From DATEMU01 sp964414585 (GTDB taxonomy: Bacteria; Planctomycetota; Phycisphaerae; UBA1845; UTPLA1): a stretch of DNA of 64,000 nt. Shown piece after piece: positions 34,161 through 42,802 of this stretch. The DNA lies in assembly GCA_964414585.1 (NCBI GenBank), contig CAYPXR010000102.1, positions 1-64,000 on the forward strand, written 5' to 3'. The first letter of the stretch is position 1. Each line of letters begins with the position of its first letter. The notes under the pieces were generated by a model. The model had not been told where the DNA came from and ran no database searches. It was given only the letters and a program-made list of their open reading frames with translations. A program made the translations under genes and the position numbers.

Positions 34161-35984
34161 ATGACCCGGCAACGATCGAAGCTCGACCCACATACCATCC
34201 TGACGGCGATGGCGATCCTCCTGGCCGTGACCATGGCCTATGGGCCCGCGCTGAAGGCCGGATTCATCTGGGACGACGATGCGTACGTCTTGGAGAACCA
34301 ACATCTCGAAAGCGCCGAAGGGCTCCGGCAAATCTGGTTCAAGATCGGAGCGACTGACCAGTACTACCCGCTCGTCTTCACGACGTTTTGGTTTGAGCGG
34401 CATCTCTGGGGTCTGTCGCCCCTGGGCTACCATCTCGTCAACGTCCTGCTGCACGCGACGGGATCGATTCTCGTTTGGCGCGTCCTGAAAAACTTGAAGG
34501 TACCCGGCGCGGCGTTTGCGGCGGCGATCTTCGCCCTGCATCCCGTCCACGTCGAATCGGTCGCATGGATCACCGAGCGGAAAAACGTCCTCTCCGGCGT
34601 CTTCTATCTGTCGTCGCTATCGGCCTATCTGCGATTCATCGCCGACCCGGAATCCGTACCGCTTCGACGACGATGGTACGCAATCGCCCTCGCATTTTTC
34701 GTCGGCGCGCTGCTGAGCAAGACCGTCACCGCCACGCTCCCGGTTATTTTGCTCTTGCTCACGGGCTGGAAGCGCGGCCGTCTGACAATGCGAGACGTCA
34801 TCCTGGTCTGTCCCTTTTTCGCCCTGGGAGCGGCGGCGGGCGCGATTACGGTCTGGCTCGAGCGACATCACGTCGGCACTGAATTCGTCCATTGGAACCT
34901 GTCATTCGCGGATCGCATCCTGATCGCCGGCCGCGCGTTCTGGTTTTATCTCGCCAAGCTGGTCTGGCCGTCGGACCTGGCCTTCATTTATTCGCGATGG
35001 CGCGTTCCCGGTGCTCCGGCCTGGCACTATGTCGCGCCTCTGGCGGCGATTTCCTTCATCGCCGTGGCCTGGGCCGCGAGGAACCGAATCGGCAAGGGCC
35101 TTTTCGTCGCGATCGCGTTTTTTGCCGTCACGCTCCTGCCCGCGTTGGGATTTGTCGACGTGTATCCGATGCGATTCTCCTATGTCGCGGATCACTTTCA
35201 ATATCTGGCGAGCCTGGGTCCTCTGGCGCTTCTGGCCGCCATCGCCGCCCGGTGGCCGGCCCCGAAGACATGGGCCCGAGCCGGTGGGGCCATTCTCCTC
35301 CTTGTATTGACGACTTTGACATGGCGGCAATGCGAGATTTATCACGACGCCGAAACGCTCTGGCGCGACACGATTCAAAAAGACCCCGATTCCTGGATGG
35401 CGCACGGGAATCTCGCGGCGGTCCTGGCGCGACAGGGGCGCGTCGAGGAGGCGATCGATCACTATCGCACCGGCTTGCGACTGAACGACGACGCGCCGCA
35501 GGTCCACTTCAATCTCGCCGTCCTGCTGCAGGGCCAGGGCGACCGCGATGCGGCGATCGCGCATTACGAACAAGCCCTCCGGGCCCCGCGCTACGCCGAA
35601 GCCCACAACAATCTGGGCGTGTGCCTGGCCGAGAACGGGCGGACGGACGAGGCCATCGAGCATTATGAAACGGCCCTGAAACTCAAACCCGACTATGCGG
35701 ATGCCCACGGAAATCTTGCCAATTTACTGGTCCAGCGCGGCCGGATGAATGAGGCGATCGAACATTATCACCAGGCCGTTGCGCGCGCGCCGGACCCAAC
35801 GGTCTTCCACTACAACATGGCGTCGGCGCTGATCAAGGCGGGCCGAAGCGCGGACGCCGAGTCCCATTATCGCGAAGCACAGCGAGGCTTCGAAGTGATG
35901 CTTCGCGTCCACCCCGACGACGCGCGGTCCCAAGCCGGGCTTGCTCAGACGCGCCGCGCCCTGGAGGCGTATGACAAGCGATGA
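34161..35984 (+). CDS. TMTC-like multi-pass membrane protein with TPR tail, paralogue 2
   Basis: 607 residues, starting 5 bp after the stop of paralogue 1, so translation is probably coupled. It has the same layout: an acidic first loop (FIWDDDAYVLENQHLESAEG), blocks HPVHVESVAWITERKNVLSG and FVGALLSKTVTATLPVILLL, and about five TPR units (HYRTGLRLNDDAPQVHFNLA, HYETALKLKPDYADAHGNLA). It is clearly more distant from paralogues 1 and 3 than they are from each other. A membrane glycosyltransferase role is inferred from fold and motif only. The TPR tail would face the compartment of the acceptor protein. Confidence 0.78.
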   Translation: MTRQRSKLDPHTILTAMAILLAVTMAYGPALKAGFIWDDDAYVLENQHLESAEGLRQIWFKIGATDQYYPLVFTTFWFERHLWGLSPLGYHLVNVLLHATGSILVWRVLKNLKVPGAAFAAAIFALHPVHVESVAWITERKNVLSGVFYLSSLSAYLRFIADPESVPLRRRWYAIALAFFVGALLSKTVTATLPVILLLLTGWKRGRLTMRDVILVCPFFALGAAAGAITVWLERHHVGTEFVHWNLSFADRILIAGRAFWFYLAKLVWPSDLAFIYSRWRVPGAPAWHYVAPLAAISFIAVAWAARNRIGKGLFVAIAFFAVTLLPALGFVDVYPMRFSYVADHFQYLASLGPLALLAAIAARWPAPKTWARAGGAILLLVLTTLTWRQCEIYHDAETLWRDTIQKDPDSWMAHGNLAAVLARQGRVEEAIDHYRTGLRLNDDAPQVHFNLAVLLQGQGDRDAAIAHYEQALRAPRYAEAHNNLGVCLAENGRTDEAIEHYETALKLKPDYADAHGNLANLLVQRGRMNEAIEHYHQAVARAPDPTVFHYNMASALIKAGRSADAESHYREAQRGFEVMLRVHPDDARSQAGLAQTRRALEAYDKR

Positions 35985-36024
35985 TGGTTTTGGTTTGCCG
36001 CACCGGCTCGTATAGACTGTCCGG

Positions 36025-38022
36025 ATGAAGCGACGCCGCAAAGGAGCCCCTCAGGAACCCACGGCCGGCGCGAAGCCGGTCGAAGCTCAAACCGAAGCCT
36101 CCCGCCATTCCACGACCACGCTGGTCGTGCTGCTCCTGGTCTCCGCGATCGTCGTCTTCGCGGTGCATTTCCCCGCTTTGTCCGCCCGTGCCCTGTCTTT
36201 CGACGATCAGGAATACCTGGTCGAGAATCAGTTGGTTCGCAATCCCGGCCTGACATCGGCCGGTCGGTTCCTCGCCGAAGTTCTCGATCCGTCGACGATC
36301 GGCGGCTATTACCAGCCGTTGACGATGATCTCGCTGATGATCGATTACGCGATGGGCGGCCGCGTCGATTATTTGATGCCCTTTCACCTGACCAGCCTGC
36401 TTTTTCACGTCGCCAACACGTTGCTGGTCATCGTGCTGCTCTATGGCCTGTTCCGACAACCCTGGCCGGCTGCCATCGTTGGAATCCTCTTCGGGCTGCA
36501 CCCGTTGACCGTTGAAACGATCCCGTGGGTCGGCGAGCGCAAGACGCTGCTCGCGGCCTTTTTCGCGCTGTGGTCGTTGATCGCCTACGTTCGCTATGCC
36601 CAATCCGGCCGGCTGCGCTTCTATTTGCTCACCGTCGTCGCCTACGTCCTGGCCCTGCTCTCCAAGCCGACCAGCACTCCCCTGCCGCTGGCCCTGTTGC
36701 TCCTGGACTATTGGCCGCTTCGCCGATTCTCCGGCCGCGCCGTTATTGAGAAGCTACCGCTATTGGCGCTCGGCGCCGTCTCGGCGCTCATCACCTTCAC
36801 GTCGCAACAACGAACCTCCGGCGTCGAACTGCCGGGACAATACAACCCCCTCAATATCCCCCTGATCCTCTGTCATAACATCATGTTCTATCCGTACAAG
36901 ATGTTGTGGCCGGTGAATCTTTCGTCCCACTATGCGCTGCCCGCACCGTTTCGTCTGACCGATCCGTGGATTCTGGCGGGCGTCATTGGAGTCGTCGTCC
37001 TGATTCCGCTCTTGATTTGGTCGCTCCGTCGAACGCGCGCCTTCGCCGCCGGCTGGCTGGTCTATTTTGTCCTGCTCCTGCCGACGATTCAAATCATCGG
37101 ATTCTCCATCGCGATCGCATCGGACAAGTACGCCTACCTGCCGTCGATCGGTTTTCTTATCGTTCTGGCCTACTTCCTTGGGGAATGGCTTTCGAAGGCG
37201 GCGCCACCAGATCGGCGCCGCCAACGAGTACTGATGATGGCGGGCGCGGCGGTCCTCCTCTTTTCCGCCGAGGCTTATGGAACGCGGAAATACCTGACCG
37301 TCTGGCGCGATACCGAGACGCTTTATCGTCACATGATCCGGCTCTCGCCGACGTCGGCGGCGCTTTATGCCAACCTCGGCAACGTGCTCCGCGAGGAAGG
37401 TCGATTGGACGAGTCCGTCGAATGGTCGCGAAAGGCCGCACAGTGCGAACCCAACTCCGCGCCCATCCTCAATGATCTTGGACTGGCGCTTCATGCGGCC
37501 GGCAAGCTCGATGAGGCCATCGCCTGTTATCAAAAGGCCCTCAATCTTCAGCCGAATTACGCACAGCCCTGCAACAATCTCGGCGAGATCGTCTTCAGCC
37601 AGGGCCGCTACCAGGAAGCGCTGGGTTACTTTGAAGAAGCCACCAAACGGTCTCCCAAAATGGCCGACGCGCATTACAACCGCGCGAGAACGCTTGTCGC
37701 CCTCGGTCGAAAAGACGAAGCGGTGGCGGCCTATCAGAAGGTGTTGCGACTCCATTTTCACAACGCCGCAGCGCACAACGATCTGGCCACGCTCTTCGCC
37801 GAGAAGGGTCGAACCCAGGAGGCGATCGATCATTTCAATGAAGCCATTCGATTTGCGCCGGATTATGCCCCGGCGCATTTCAATCTGGCCGAAACGCTCG
37901 AACGCCTCGGTCGCCTGCCCGAAGCGGCGAGTGAGTACCGAAAAGTCCTGGACATCAATCCCAACGACCAGGACGCCCGCCGGGCGCTGGACCAAATGAT
38001 GAAGAGCGACGGGCACAAGTGA
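36025..38022 (+). CDS. TMTC-like multi-pass membrane protein with TPR tail, paralogue 3
   Basis: 665 residues, 40 bp after paralogue 2. A basic/Pro-rich N-terminal tail of about 30 residues precedes membrane segment 1. Conserved blocks are nearly those of paralogue 1: LSFDDQEYLVENQLVRNPGL, YYQPLTMISLMIDYAMGGRV, HPLTVETIPWVGERKTLLAA and VLALLSKPTSTPLPLALLLL. Seven or so TPR units follow. The near identity of these blocks suggests that copies 1 and 3 arose by a recent tandem duplication around copy 2. Followed after 10 bp by a GH31 glycosidase, implying a shared glycan pathway. Confidence 0.78.
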   Translation: MKRRRKGAPQEPTAGAKPVEAQTEASRHSTTTLVVLLLVSAIVVFAVHFPALSARALSFDDQEYLVENQLVRNPGLTSAGRFLAEVLDPSTIGGYYQPLTMISLMIDYAMGGRVDYLMPFHLTSLLFHVANTLLVIVLLYGLFRQPWPAAIVGILFGLHPLTVETIPWVGERKTLLAAFFALWSLIAYVRYAQSGRLRFYLLTVVAYVLALLSKPTSTPLPLALLLLDYWPLRRFSGRAVIEKLPLLALGAVSALITFTSQQRTSGVELPGQYNPLNIPLILCHNIMFYPYKMLWPVNLSSHYALPAPFRLTDPWILAGVIGVVVLIPLLIWSLRRTRAFAAGWLVYFVLLLPTIQIIGFSIAIASDKYAYLPSIGFLIVLAYFLGEWLSKAAPPDRRRQRVLMMAGAAVLLFSAEAYGTRKYLTVWRDTETLYRHMIRLSPTSAALYANLGNVLREEGRLDESVEWSRKAAQCEPNSAPILNDLGLALHAAGKLDEAIACYQKALNLQPNYAQPCNNLGEIVFSQGRYQEALGYFEEATKRSPKMADAHYNRARTLVALGRKDEAVAAYQKVLRLHFHNAAAHNDLATLFAEKGRTQEAIDHFNEAIRFAPDYAPAHFNLAETLERLGRLPEAASEYRKVLDINPNDQDARRALDQMMKSDGHK

Positions 38023-38032
38023 GGGGCATCGC

Positions 38033-40576
38033 GTGATCGGAAAAGCGTGGACGACCGTCGGCCTGTTCCTGTTTTTGCTGTGCCCGCAGCGGGCAATCGC
38101 GCAAGCGGCGAGGCCCGATCGCGTCGTCCGGGAGGAATTCAAGTCGGACGCGATGCGGCTGCGCCTGGAGGTGCTGGACGATGATCTTGTCCTGTTTGAA
38201 TATTCACGCGGCGGGAAATCGACGGGCCGAATCGATCCGACGCCAATGGTCGCCAAGCGGAACTATTCCGGTCCGAGGAAGTTCAAGAAGAAAAACGCCG
38301 GGACTCTTGCGACGGCCGAATTGGAATTGCGCGTCGATTCGGACACGCTTAACATCACGCTGTTCGATACGCGAACGGACCCGCCGAAGATATTGACGAC
38401 GCTTCATCCAGAAGGACTGACCCGCATTCAATCGACGTTCACCCTCGCCGCCGGAACGATGACCCACGCCTACGGTCTCGGCGAACAATTCACCCAGCCG
38501 GGCGAACCCAACGGCGATTGGGTCGGACGCGTCCGCACGCCGGGATGCGAATTCGGCAATCGCATGGTGCCCTTCGAAGGCGGCGCGGTCGGGAATGCGA
38601 TGTTTCCGATTCTCTATGCGTTGGGCGGTCCGGGCGAAAACTACGCGATCTTCATCGACGATCTGCACGCTCAGCGATGGGACCTCACGAAGAACCCTTG
38701 GCGCGTGCAGACCGGCGGCGATCGAATCCGTGGGTATTTTCTCACCGGTCCCGACCTGCCGGACCTCCGGCGCGACTACATGGAACTGGTCGGCCGTCCG
38801 CCGGTTCCCCCAAAGAAAATGTTCGGCCTGTGGGTCTCCGAGTATGGATTCGACGACTGGGCGGAACTCAAAGACAAACTCGCCACGCTGCGCAAGCATC
38901 ATTTTCCGATTGACGGCTTCGTCTTGGATTTGCAATGGTTCGGCGGCATCGCCCGTGGGAAAGCCGATAGCCGAATGGGTTGTTTGACGTGGGATACCGA
39001 GCGATTCCCCAATCCGGCGCAAACGGTCGCCGAACTCGGCGAAAAAGACGGGGTCGGCCTGATCACCATCGAAGAATCGTACGTCAGCCGCGGCCTGCCC
39101 GAATTCCAGAAGATGGAAAAGGCCGGCTATCTCGCGCGCAAGGGCAAGTCGAACGCGGCGACGATCCTCAAAAGCTGGTGGGGCGAAGGCGGAATGATCG
39201 ACTGGACGAATACGACCGGCGCGGACGATTGGCATGACCAGAAACGCCGGCCGCTGGTGAAGGACGGCGTGCACGGTCACTGGACCGACCTTGGCGAGCC
39301 GGAAGATTACAATCCCAAATCGTTGTACGCCGGAATCGGCGCCGATGGCCGTACTCACCGCGACGTCCACAATCTGTTGAACTTCCGCTGGCTCGAAAGC
39401 ATTCAGCGCGGCTACACGCGCAATAACGTCGACCGGCGGCCGTTCGAAATGAGCCGCTCCGGCATCTCCGGCGTGCAGCGGTTCGGCGCGGCGATGTGGT
39501 CGGGCGATATCAGCTCCAACCTCCGCAGCCTCGCCGCGCACTTCAACGCGCAAATGCACATGTCCATGTCCGGCGTGGATTACTTCGGCTCCGATTGCGG
39601 CGGCTTCAAGCGGAAGGCCCTCGACGGGAACGAAGACGATTTGTATACGATGTGGTTGGCGGACGCATGCGCTTTCGACGTCCCGGTTCGCCCGCACACC
39701 GCCAATACGAAAAATCAGTATCAGACCGCGCCGGATCGCATCGGCGACATGGATTCCAATCTCCAAAACCTTTGCCGGCGGTATGAGATGATCCCGTATC
39801 TCTACTCGTTGGCGCATCGAGCTTACGAATTCGGCGAGCCGGTCGTACCGCCTCTGGTGTTCTATGACCAGGACGATGTGAACCTCCGTAAGATCGGCGA
39901 CGAAAAGATGATCGGCCGCGATCTTTTGGCCGCCGCCGTCTATCACTATTCGCAGGCCACTCGCGATGTCTATCTGCCCGCCGGCGTCTGGTACGACTAC
40001 TCATCGGGTGAACGGACCGAAAGCAAGGGCCAATGGATTCGCGGCGTGCCGGTCCGGCGCGAAGGCCGCGTGAGCGTGCCGATGTTTGCACGGGCAGGCG
40101 CGATCGTGCCGCTCATGTACGTGGACCCCGAGACGATGAACGCCCTCGGTAAGCGACTGGATGGCTCGCGCCGCGACGACCTCATCGCACGCGTTTTTGC
40201 GGCGGACCATTCGACACAGTTCACGCTTTATGAGGATGACGGGCAGACGATGGCGTACCAACACGGCGAAGTCCGCACGACACTGATCCGGCATGACGTG
40301 ACGCCGGAATCCATCGTCGTCACGATCGAAGCGTCAAGGGGCCGTTATCAAGACGCCCCCAAGCAGCGGCCGTTCGAAGTGCGGCTGATCACCGGGGCGT
40401 CGCATCCGATCAAGAAGGTGACGCTCAATGGAACCGACATGGCGCAGGGCAAGAATGAATTCGCACAGGGCTGGCGGATGTTCGATAAGAACACCGTCGT
40501 CGCCCGTTCGGCGTCGCTCGGCGTGGACGAGCCCAAAGTCTTTGTCTTCGTTTTCGGCAAACCCAACCAGAAATAA
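38033..40576 (+). CDS. Exported glycoside hydrolase family 31 enzyme
   Basis: An 847-residue enzyme. GTG at 38033 has GAGGGG 7 bases upstream and opens an export signal (AWTTVGLFLFLLCPQRAIAQ). The N-terminal beta domain contains MTHAYGLGEQFTQPGEPNGD. The (beta/alpha)8 barrel holds FGLWVSEYGFDDWAELKDKL, the catalytic region GHWTDLGEPEDYNP, which carries the expected Asp nucleophile, and RFGAAMWSGDISSNLRSL with the expected acid/base Asp. A distal beta domain with LPAGVWYDYSSGE follows. GH31 covers alpha-glucosidases, alpha-xylosidases and related transglycosidases; which one this is cannot be told. Last gene of the presumed TMTC-like operon. Confidence 0.9.
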   Translation: MIGKAWTTVGLFLFLLCPQRAIAQAARPDRVVREEFKSDAMRLRLEVLDDDLVLFEYSRGGKSTGRIDPTPMVAKRNYSGPRKFKKKNAGTLATAELELRVDSDTLNITLFDTRTDPPKILTTLHPEGLTRIQSTFTLAAGTMTHAYGLGEQFTQPGEPNGDWVGRVRTPGCEFGNRMVPFEGGAVGNAMFPILYALGGPGENYAIFIDDLHAQRWDLTKNPWRVQTGGDRIRGYFLTGPDLPDLRRDYMELVGRPPVPPKKMFGLWVSEYGFDDWAELKDKLATLRKHHFPIDGFVLDLQWFGGIARGKADSRMGCLTWDTERFPNPAQTVAELGEKDGVGLITIEESYVSRGLPEFQKMEKAGYLARKGKSNAATILKSWWGEGGMIDWTNTTGADDWHDQKRRPLVKDGVHGHWTDLGEPEDYNPKSLYAGIGADGRTHRDVHNLLNFRWLESIQRGYTRNNVDRRPFEMSRSGISGVQRFGAAMWSGDISSNLRSLAAHFNAQMHMSMSGVDYFGSDCGGFKRKALDGNEDDLYTMWLADACAFDVPVRPHTANTKNQYQTAPDRIGDMDSNLQNLCRRYEMIPYLYSLAHRAYEFGEPVVPPLVFYDQDDVNLRKIGDEKMIGRDLLAAAVYHYSQATRDVYLPAGVWYDYSSGERTESKGQWIRGVPVRREGRVSVPMFARAGAIVPLMYVDPETMNALGKRLDGSRRDDLIARVFAADHSTQFTLYEDDGQTMAYQHGEVRTTLIRHDVTPESIVVTIEASRGRYQDAPKQRPFEVRLITGASHPIKKVTLNGTDMAQGKNEFAQGWRMFDKNTVVARSASLGVDEPKVFVFVFGKPNQK

Positions 40577-40627
40577 GCCGCCATTGGAAAAGACGCGGTC
40601 CGGCCTCCTTGCCGGAAGCGTAAATCC

Positions 40628-41992
40628 TCATATAGTTAAGGGCTCGGCGTATGGCCCACGCAACGCCGAACCCTTGGAGAGGTGTCCGAGTGGCTGAAGG
40701 TGCATGCTTGGAAAGCATGTGTACGGGTAACACCGTACCGGGGGTTCGAATCCCCCCCTCTCCGTTTCATTTTGCAGGCAGTTCACAAACTCCTGAAACT
40801 CCCGCACTTGCGAAAGTTTCTCGATTGTTGACTGCCCGACTGCCCTCAAACTGCCCTCAAAACGCGAATCCGCATCACTCCGTTGCGAGAGCGATTCGGC
40901 ACCCGCCGCCAGCGCCAGCATGGCTTGCTGGCTGTCGTCGTCGTGCAGGTGGTAATAGAGATCGAGCATGTCGGACGACGAGTGGCCTAGCCACGCCAGG
41001 GCCTTGCGATGCGCGACGCCGTGATTGGCGCACAGGCTGGCGAAGTGATGCCGGAATGAGTGTAGTTTGAACTCGTCCGCCTTCTCGAACTCGCACGCCC
41101 CGCACAAATCCTTGAGGCGGGCAAGTAGCGTCCGCTCGCGGATCGTCGAGAAGACGAAACCGGACTTTTTCGCCGGAGGAAGCAGATCGGCGATGCGAGG
41201 ATGCACCGGGACGAACCGCTCGTCCTTATCCTTCGTCGTGCCGTTCGAGCCGCCCCGGCGGACGTGCAGCATCATCGGCTTGCTATCCTTGAGCCGGATA
41301 TCTTCCCAGCGTAGTTGCTCGACTTCGCCGATGCGAAGCCCGGCGTAGCCCATCATGGCGAAGGCGGTTTTTTCTTCCCCTTGCGCCTTTTGGATGAGCG
41401 ACTCCACTTGAGCGGTCGTGAAGCACGGCTGAGGCGTGGCCTTCGCCTTGGGCAGCGAGACCGACGCGAGCCGGTATTGCGGCAGCACCGATTGCCGCCA
41501 CGCCCACTTGAACGCCTGTTGGGCGAGAACCACCGCACCCTGTACGGTCTTAGCCGCGTAATCGGCTTTGATGAGCCATTGCCGGAACCGAAACAAATCG
41601 TCCGCAGAAAACCGGCGAGCCAGCGTGATGCTCGCTTCCTTGCAGTACGCTTTCAGCTTGTCAAGATCGGCCCGGTATTTCCACTCGGTCTTCGGTGCAA
41701 CGCCCTTCGCTTTCACCGCGTCGAAGTAGCGGTCGGCCATATCGTCAACGCTAATGGTCGCTTCCGGCACCTTTTCCGTGCCGTTGTCGAGCCGTTGCTG
41801 AATCTCAATCGCCAGGCGACGGGCATGAGCCTTGTTCGTCGTGGCCAGCCCTTCCGTGACTTGCTTCCCGTCCGCGTTCCGATACTCGGCCGCGTACTTG
41901 CGTCCCGTCTTCTGGACGCCGCTTTCATAAAACACGCGCCGTCCAATCGTGACTTGCGTCCCATCCACTCGCTCGCGTTCAATTAGCTTCAC
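40628..41992 (-). CDS. Tyrosine recombinase (integrase) of the tRNA-Ser element
   Basis: 454 residues. The N-terminal arm-binding and core-binding SAM-like domains cover about 1-180 (VEATISVDDMADRY region, YRADLDKLKAYCKEASITLA). The catalytic domain has Arg in MGYAGLRIGEVEQLRWEDI, KLHSFRHHFASLCANHG with the His/Arg pair, LGHSSSDM, and the Tyr nucleophile in LDLYYHLHD near residue 360. The last 45 or so residues (from ERGGFEPPV) are read from the antisense of tRNA-Ser and from host DNA beyond it, so this C-terminus exists only in the integrated state. Overlaps the excisionase gene by 4 bp. Confidence 0.92.
   Translation of the reverse strand: MKLIERERVDGTQVTIGRRVFYESGVQKTGRKYAAEYRNADGKQVTEGLATTNKAHARRLAIEIQQRLDNGTEKVPEATISVDDMADRYFDAVKAKGVAPKTEWKYRADLDKLKAYCKEASITLARRFSADDLFRFRQWLIKADYAAKTVQGAVVLAQQAFKWAWRQSVLPQYRLASVSLPKAKATPQPCFTTAQVESLIQKAQGEEKTAFAMMGYAGLRIGEVEQLRWEDIRLKDSKPMMLHVRRGGSNGTTKDKDERFVPVHPRIADLLPPAKKSGFVFSTIRERTLLARLKDLCGACEFEKADEFKLHSFRHHFASLCANHGVAHRKALAWLGHSSSDMLDLYYHLHDDDSQQAMLALAAGAESLSQRSDADSRFEGSLRAVGQSTIEKLSQVREFQEFVNCLQNETERGGFEPPVRCYPYTCFPSMHLQPLGHLSKGSALRGPYAEPLTI
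40676..40764 (+). tRNA. tRNA-Ser(GGA), integration site of the mobile element
   Basis: An 89-nt gene. The acceptor GGAGAGG / CCTCTCC is perfect, the anticodon loop TTGGAAA gives GGA, and there is a long variable arm (GTACGGGTAACACCGTAC). The T arm is GGGGGTTCGAATCCCCC and the discriminator is G. The 3' CCA is not encoded. A tyrosine integrase reads towards it from the right and its frame runs through the whole tRNA on the other strand, as expected for integration in the tRNA 3' end. Confidence 0.95.
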
Positions 41993-42201
41993 AGCATGAA
42001 CTCCTGTATCAGCCGGTCACGCCAGAAGCGAAGGGGCTTTCCCCGTTTGATTGCCGATCCGTACCGGCCTTCGCTGGCGTGCCGGTATAGTGTAGACACC
42101 CTGATCCGCAAAAGCTGTGCTGCCTCCTGCGGCGTCAAGATTGGCGGCAACCGAGAGTCTACCGCCTGGATGATTTCCGTTGTTGTCAGTTTTCGATTCA
42201 T
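41989..42201 (-). CDS. Excisionase-like helix-turn-helix protein
   Basis: 70 residues with a winged helix-turn-helix of the AlpA/excisionase type: PPILTPQEAAQLLRIRVSTL, then YRHASEGRYGSAIKRGKPLRFWRDRL, the typical recognition helix and wing. It overlaps the integrase start by 4 bp, the normal arrangement of an xis-int pair. It probably binds the attachment site to direct excision and may repress its own promoter. Confidence 0.85.
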   Translation of the reverse strand: MNRKLTTTEIIQAVDSRLPPILTPQEAAQLLRIRVSTLYRHASEGRYGSAIKRGKPLRFWRDRLIQEFML

Positions 42202-42314
42202 CGTACGACCCCGCAGGGCAGTAAAGGTAAGGTCTACTCGGACAAAGGCTTGCGATGAAGGGATCGGCAGGGCGCTGTACACTACAGCGCCCTGCCGAAG
42301 TCGCCCGCCGCCGT

Positions 42315-42449
42315 TCACGACTTGGAGAACATGCTTCTCCACTTCATGAACATCTGCATCGCGTCGGACGGATGCTTCTTGGCGTACCACGCCATGAACA
42401 TGGCCGTGGTCATAACCTGAAACATCAACCAAAACATGAAACTCATCAT
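42315..42449 (-). CDS. Small Met-rich membrane peptide
   Basis: 44 residues from ATG at 42449 with a strong AAGGAG 8 bases upstream. One hydrophobic Met/Phe-rich helix (MMSFMFWLMFQVMTTAMFMA) is followed by WYAKKHPSDAMQMFMKWRSM. No family is recognised. It lies between the excisionase and coupling-protein genes, so a role in mobilisation or in the membrane platform is possible but unproven. Confidence 0.55.
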   Translation of the reverse strand: MMSFMFWLMFQVMTTAMFMAWYAKKHPSDAMQMFMKWRSMFSKS

Positions 42450-42553
42450 CGCACTACTCCTTATCCAGTTCCCTGGAGTCTCGCCCGTGAACGTCACGGG
42501 CTTCCGCTCGCCGTAAACACACGGCAAGTACCGAATAACGTCGCTCGTCAGCG

Positions 42554-42802
42554 TCACCGCTCCATTTCTCTTGAGTGTTCGTGGTGATTTTCTTGCACCG
42601 GCTCTTTGTGTTCAGGCGTGGGCGTATATTGCCCAGGCCCATAGGGCACGAATCCGTTACCGTTGAACAAGGCTGACGCCAGTTCCATTGCGCCTTGCGT
42701 GCCCAGCCGTCGAATCTCGGCACCGACTTCCGGTACGACGTTGTTAATCCCCGGCGCAATCGCCCTCAGACTCTCAAATAGTTTTTTGGCTGTATCCGAC
42801 AT
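42554..42802 (-). CDS. Small hypothetical protein of the mobilisation operon
   Basis: 82 residues (MSDTAKKLFESLRAIAPGIN, then EVGAEIRRLGTQGAMELASA) with a His/Glu-rich C-terminus (ENHHEHSREMER). Its ATG overlaps the stop of the coupling-protein gene (TAATG), so the two are translationally coupled. No family is recognised. The helical middle and the operon position suggest an accessory to the coupling protein. Confidence 0.65.
   Translation of the reverse strand: MSDTAKKLFESLRAIAPGINNVVPEVGAEIRRLGTQGAMELASALFNGNGFVPYGPGQYTPTPEHKEPVQENHHEHSREMER

Noticed and set aside
36760..38256. Very long open frames on the strand opposite to real genes (also opposite the glutamate dehydrogenase, GH31 and coupling-protein genes)
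   Set aside because: They mirror strongly supported genes, have no ribosome sites or recognisable domains, and are expected from GC-rich third codon positions.
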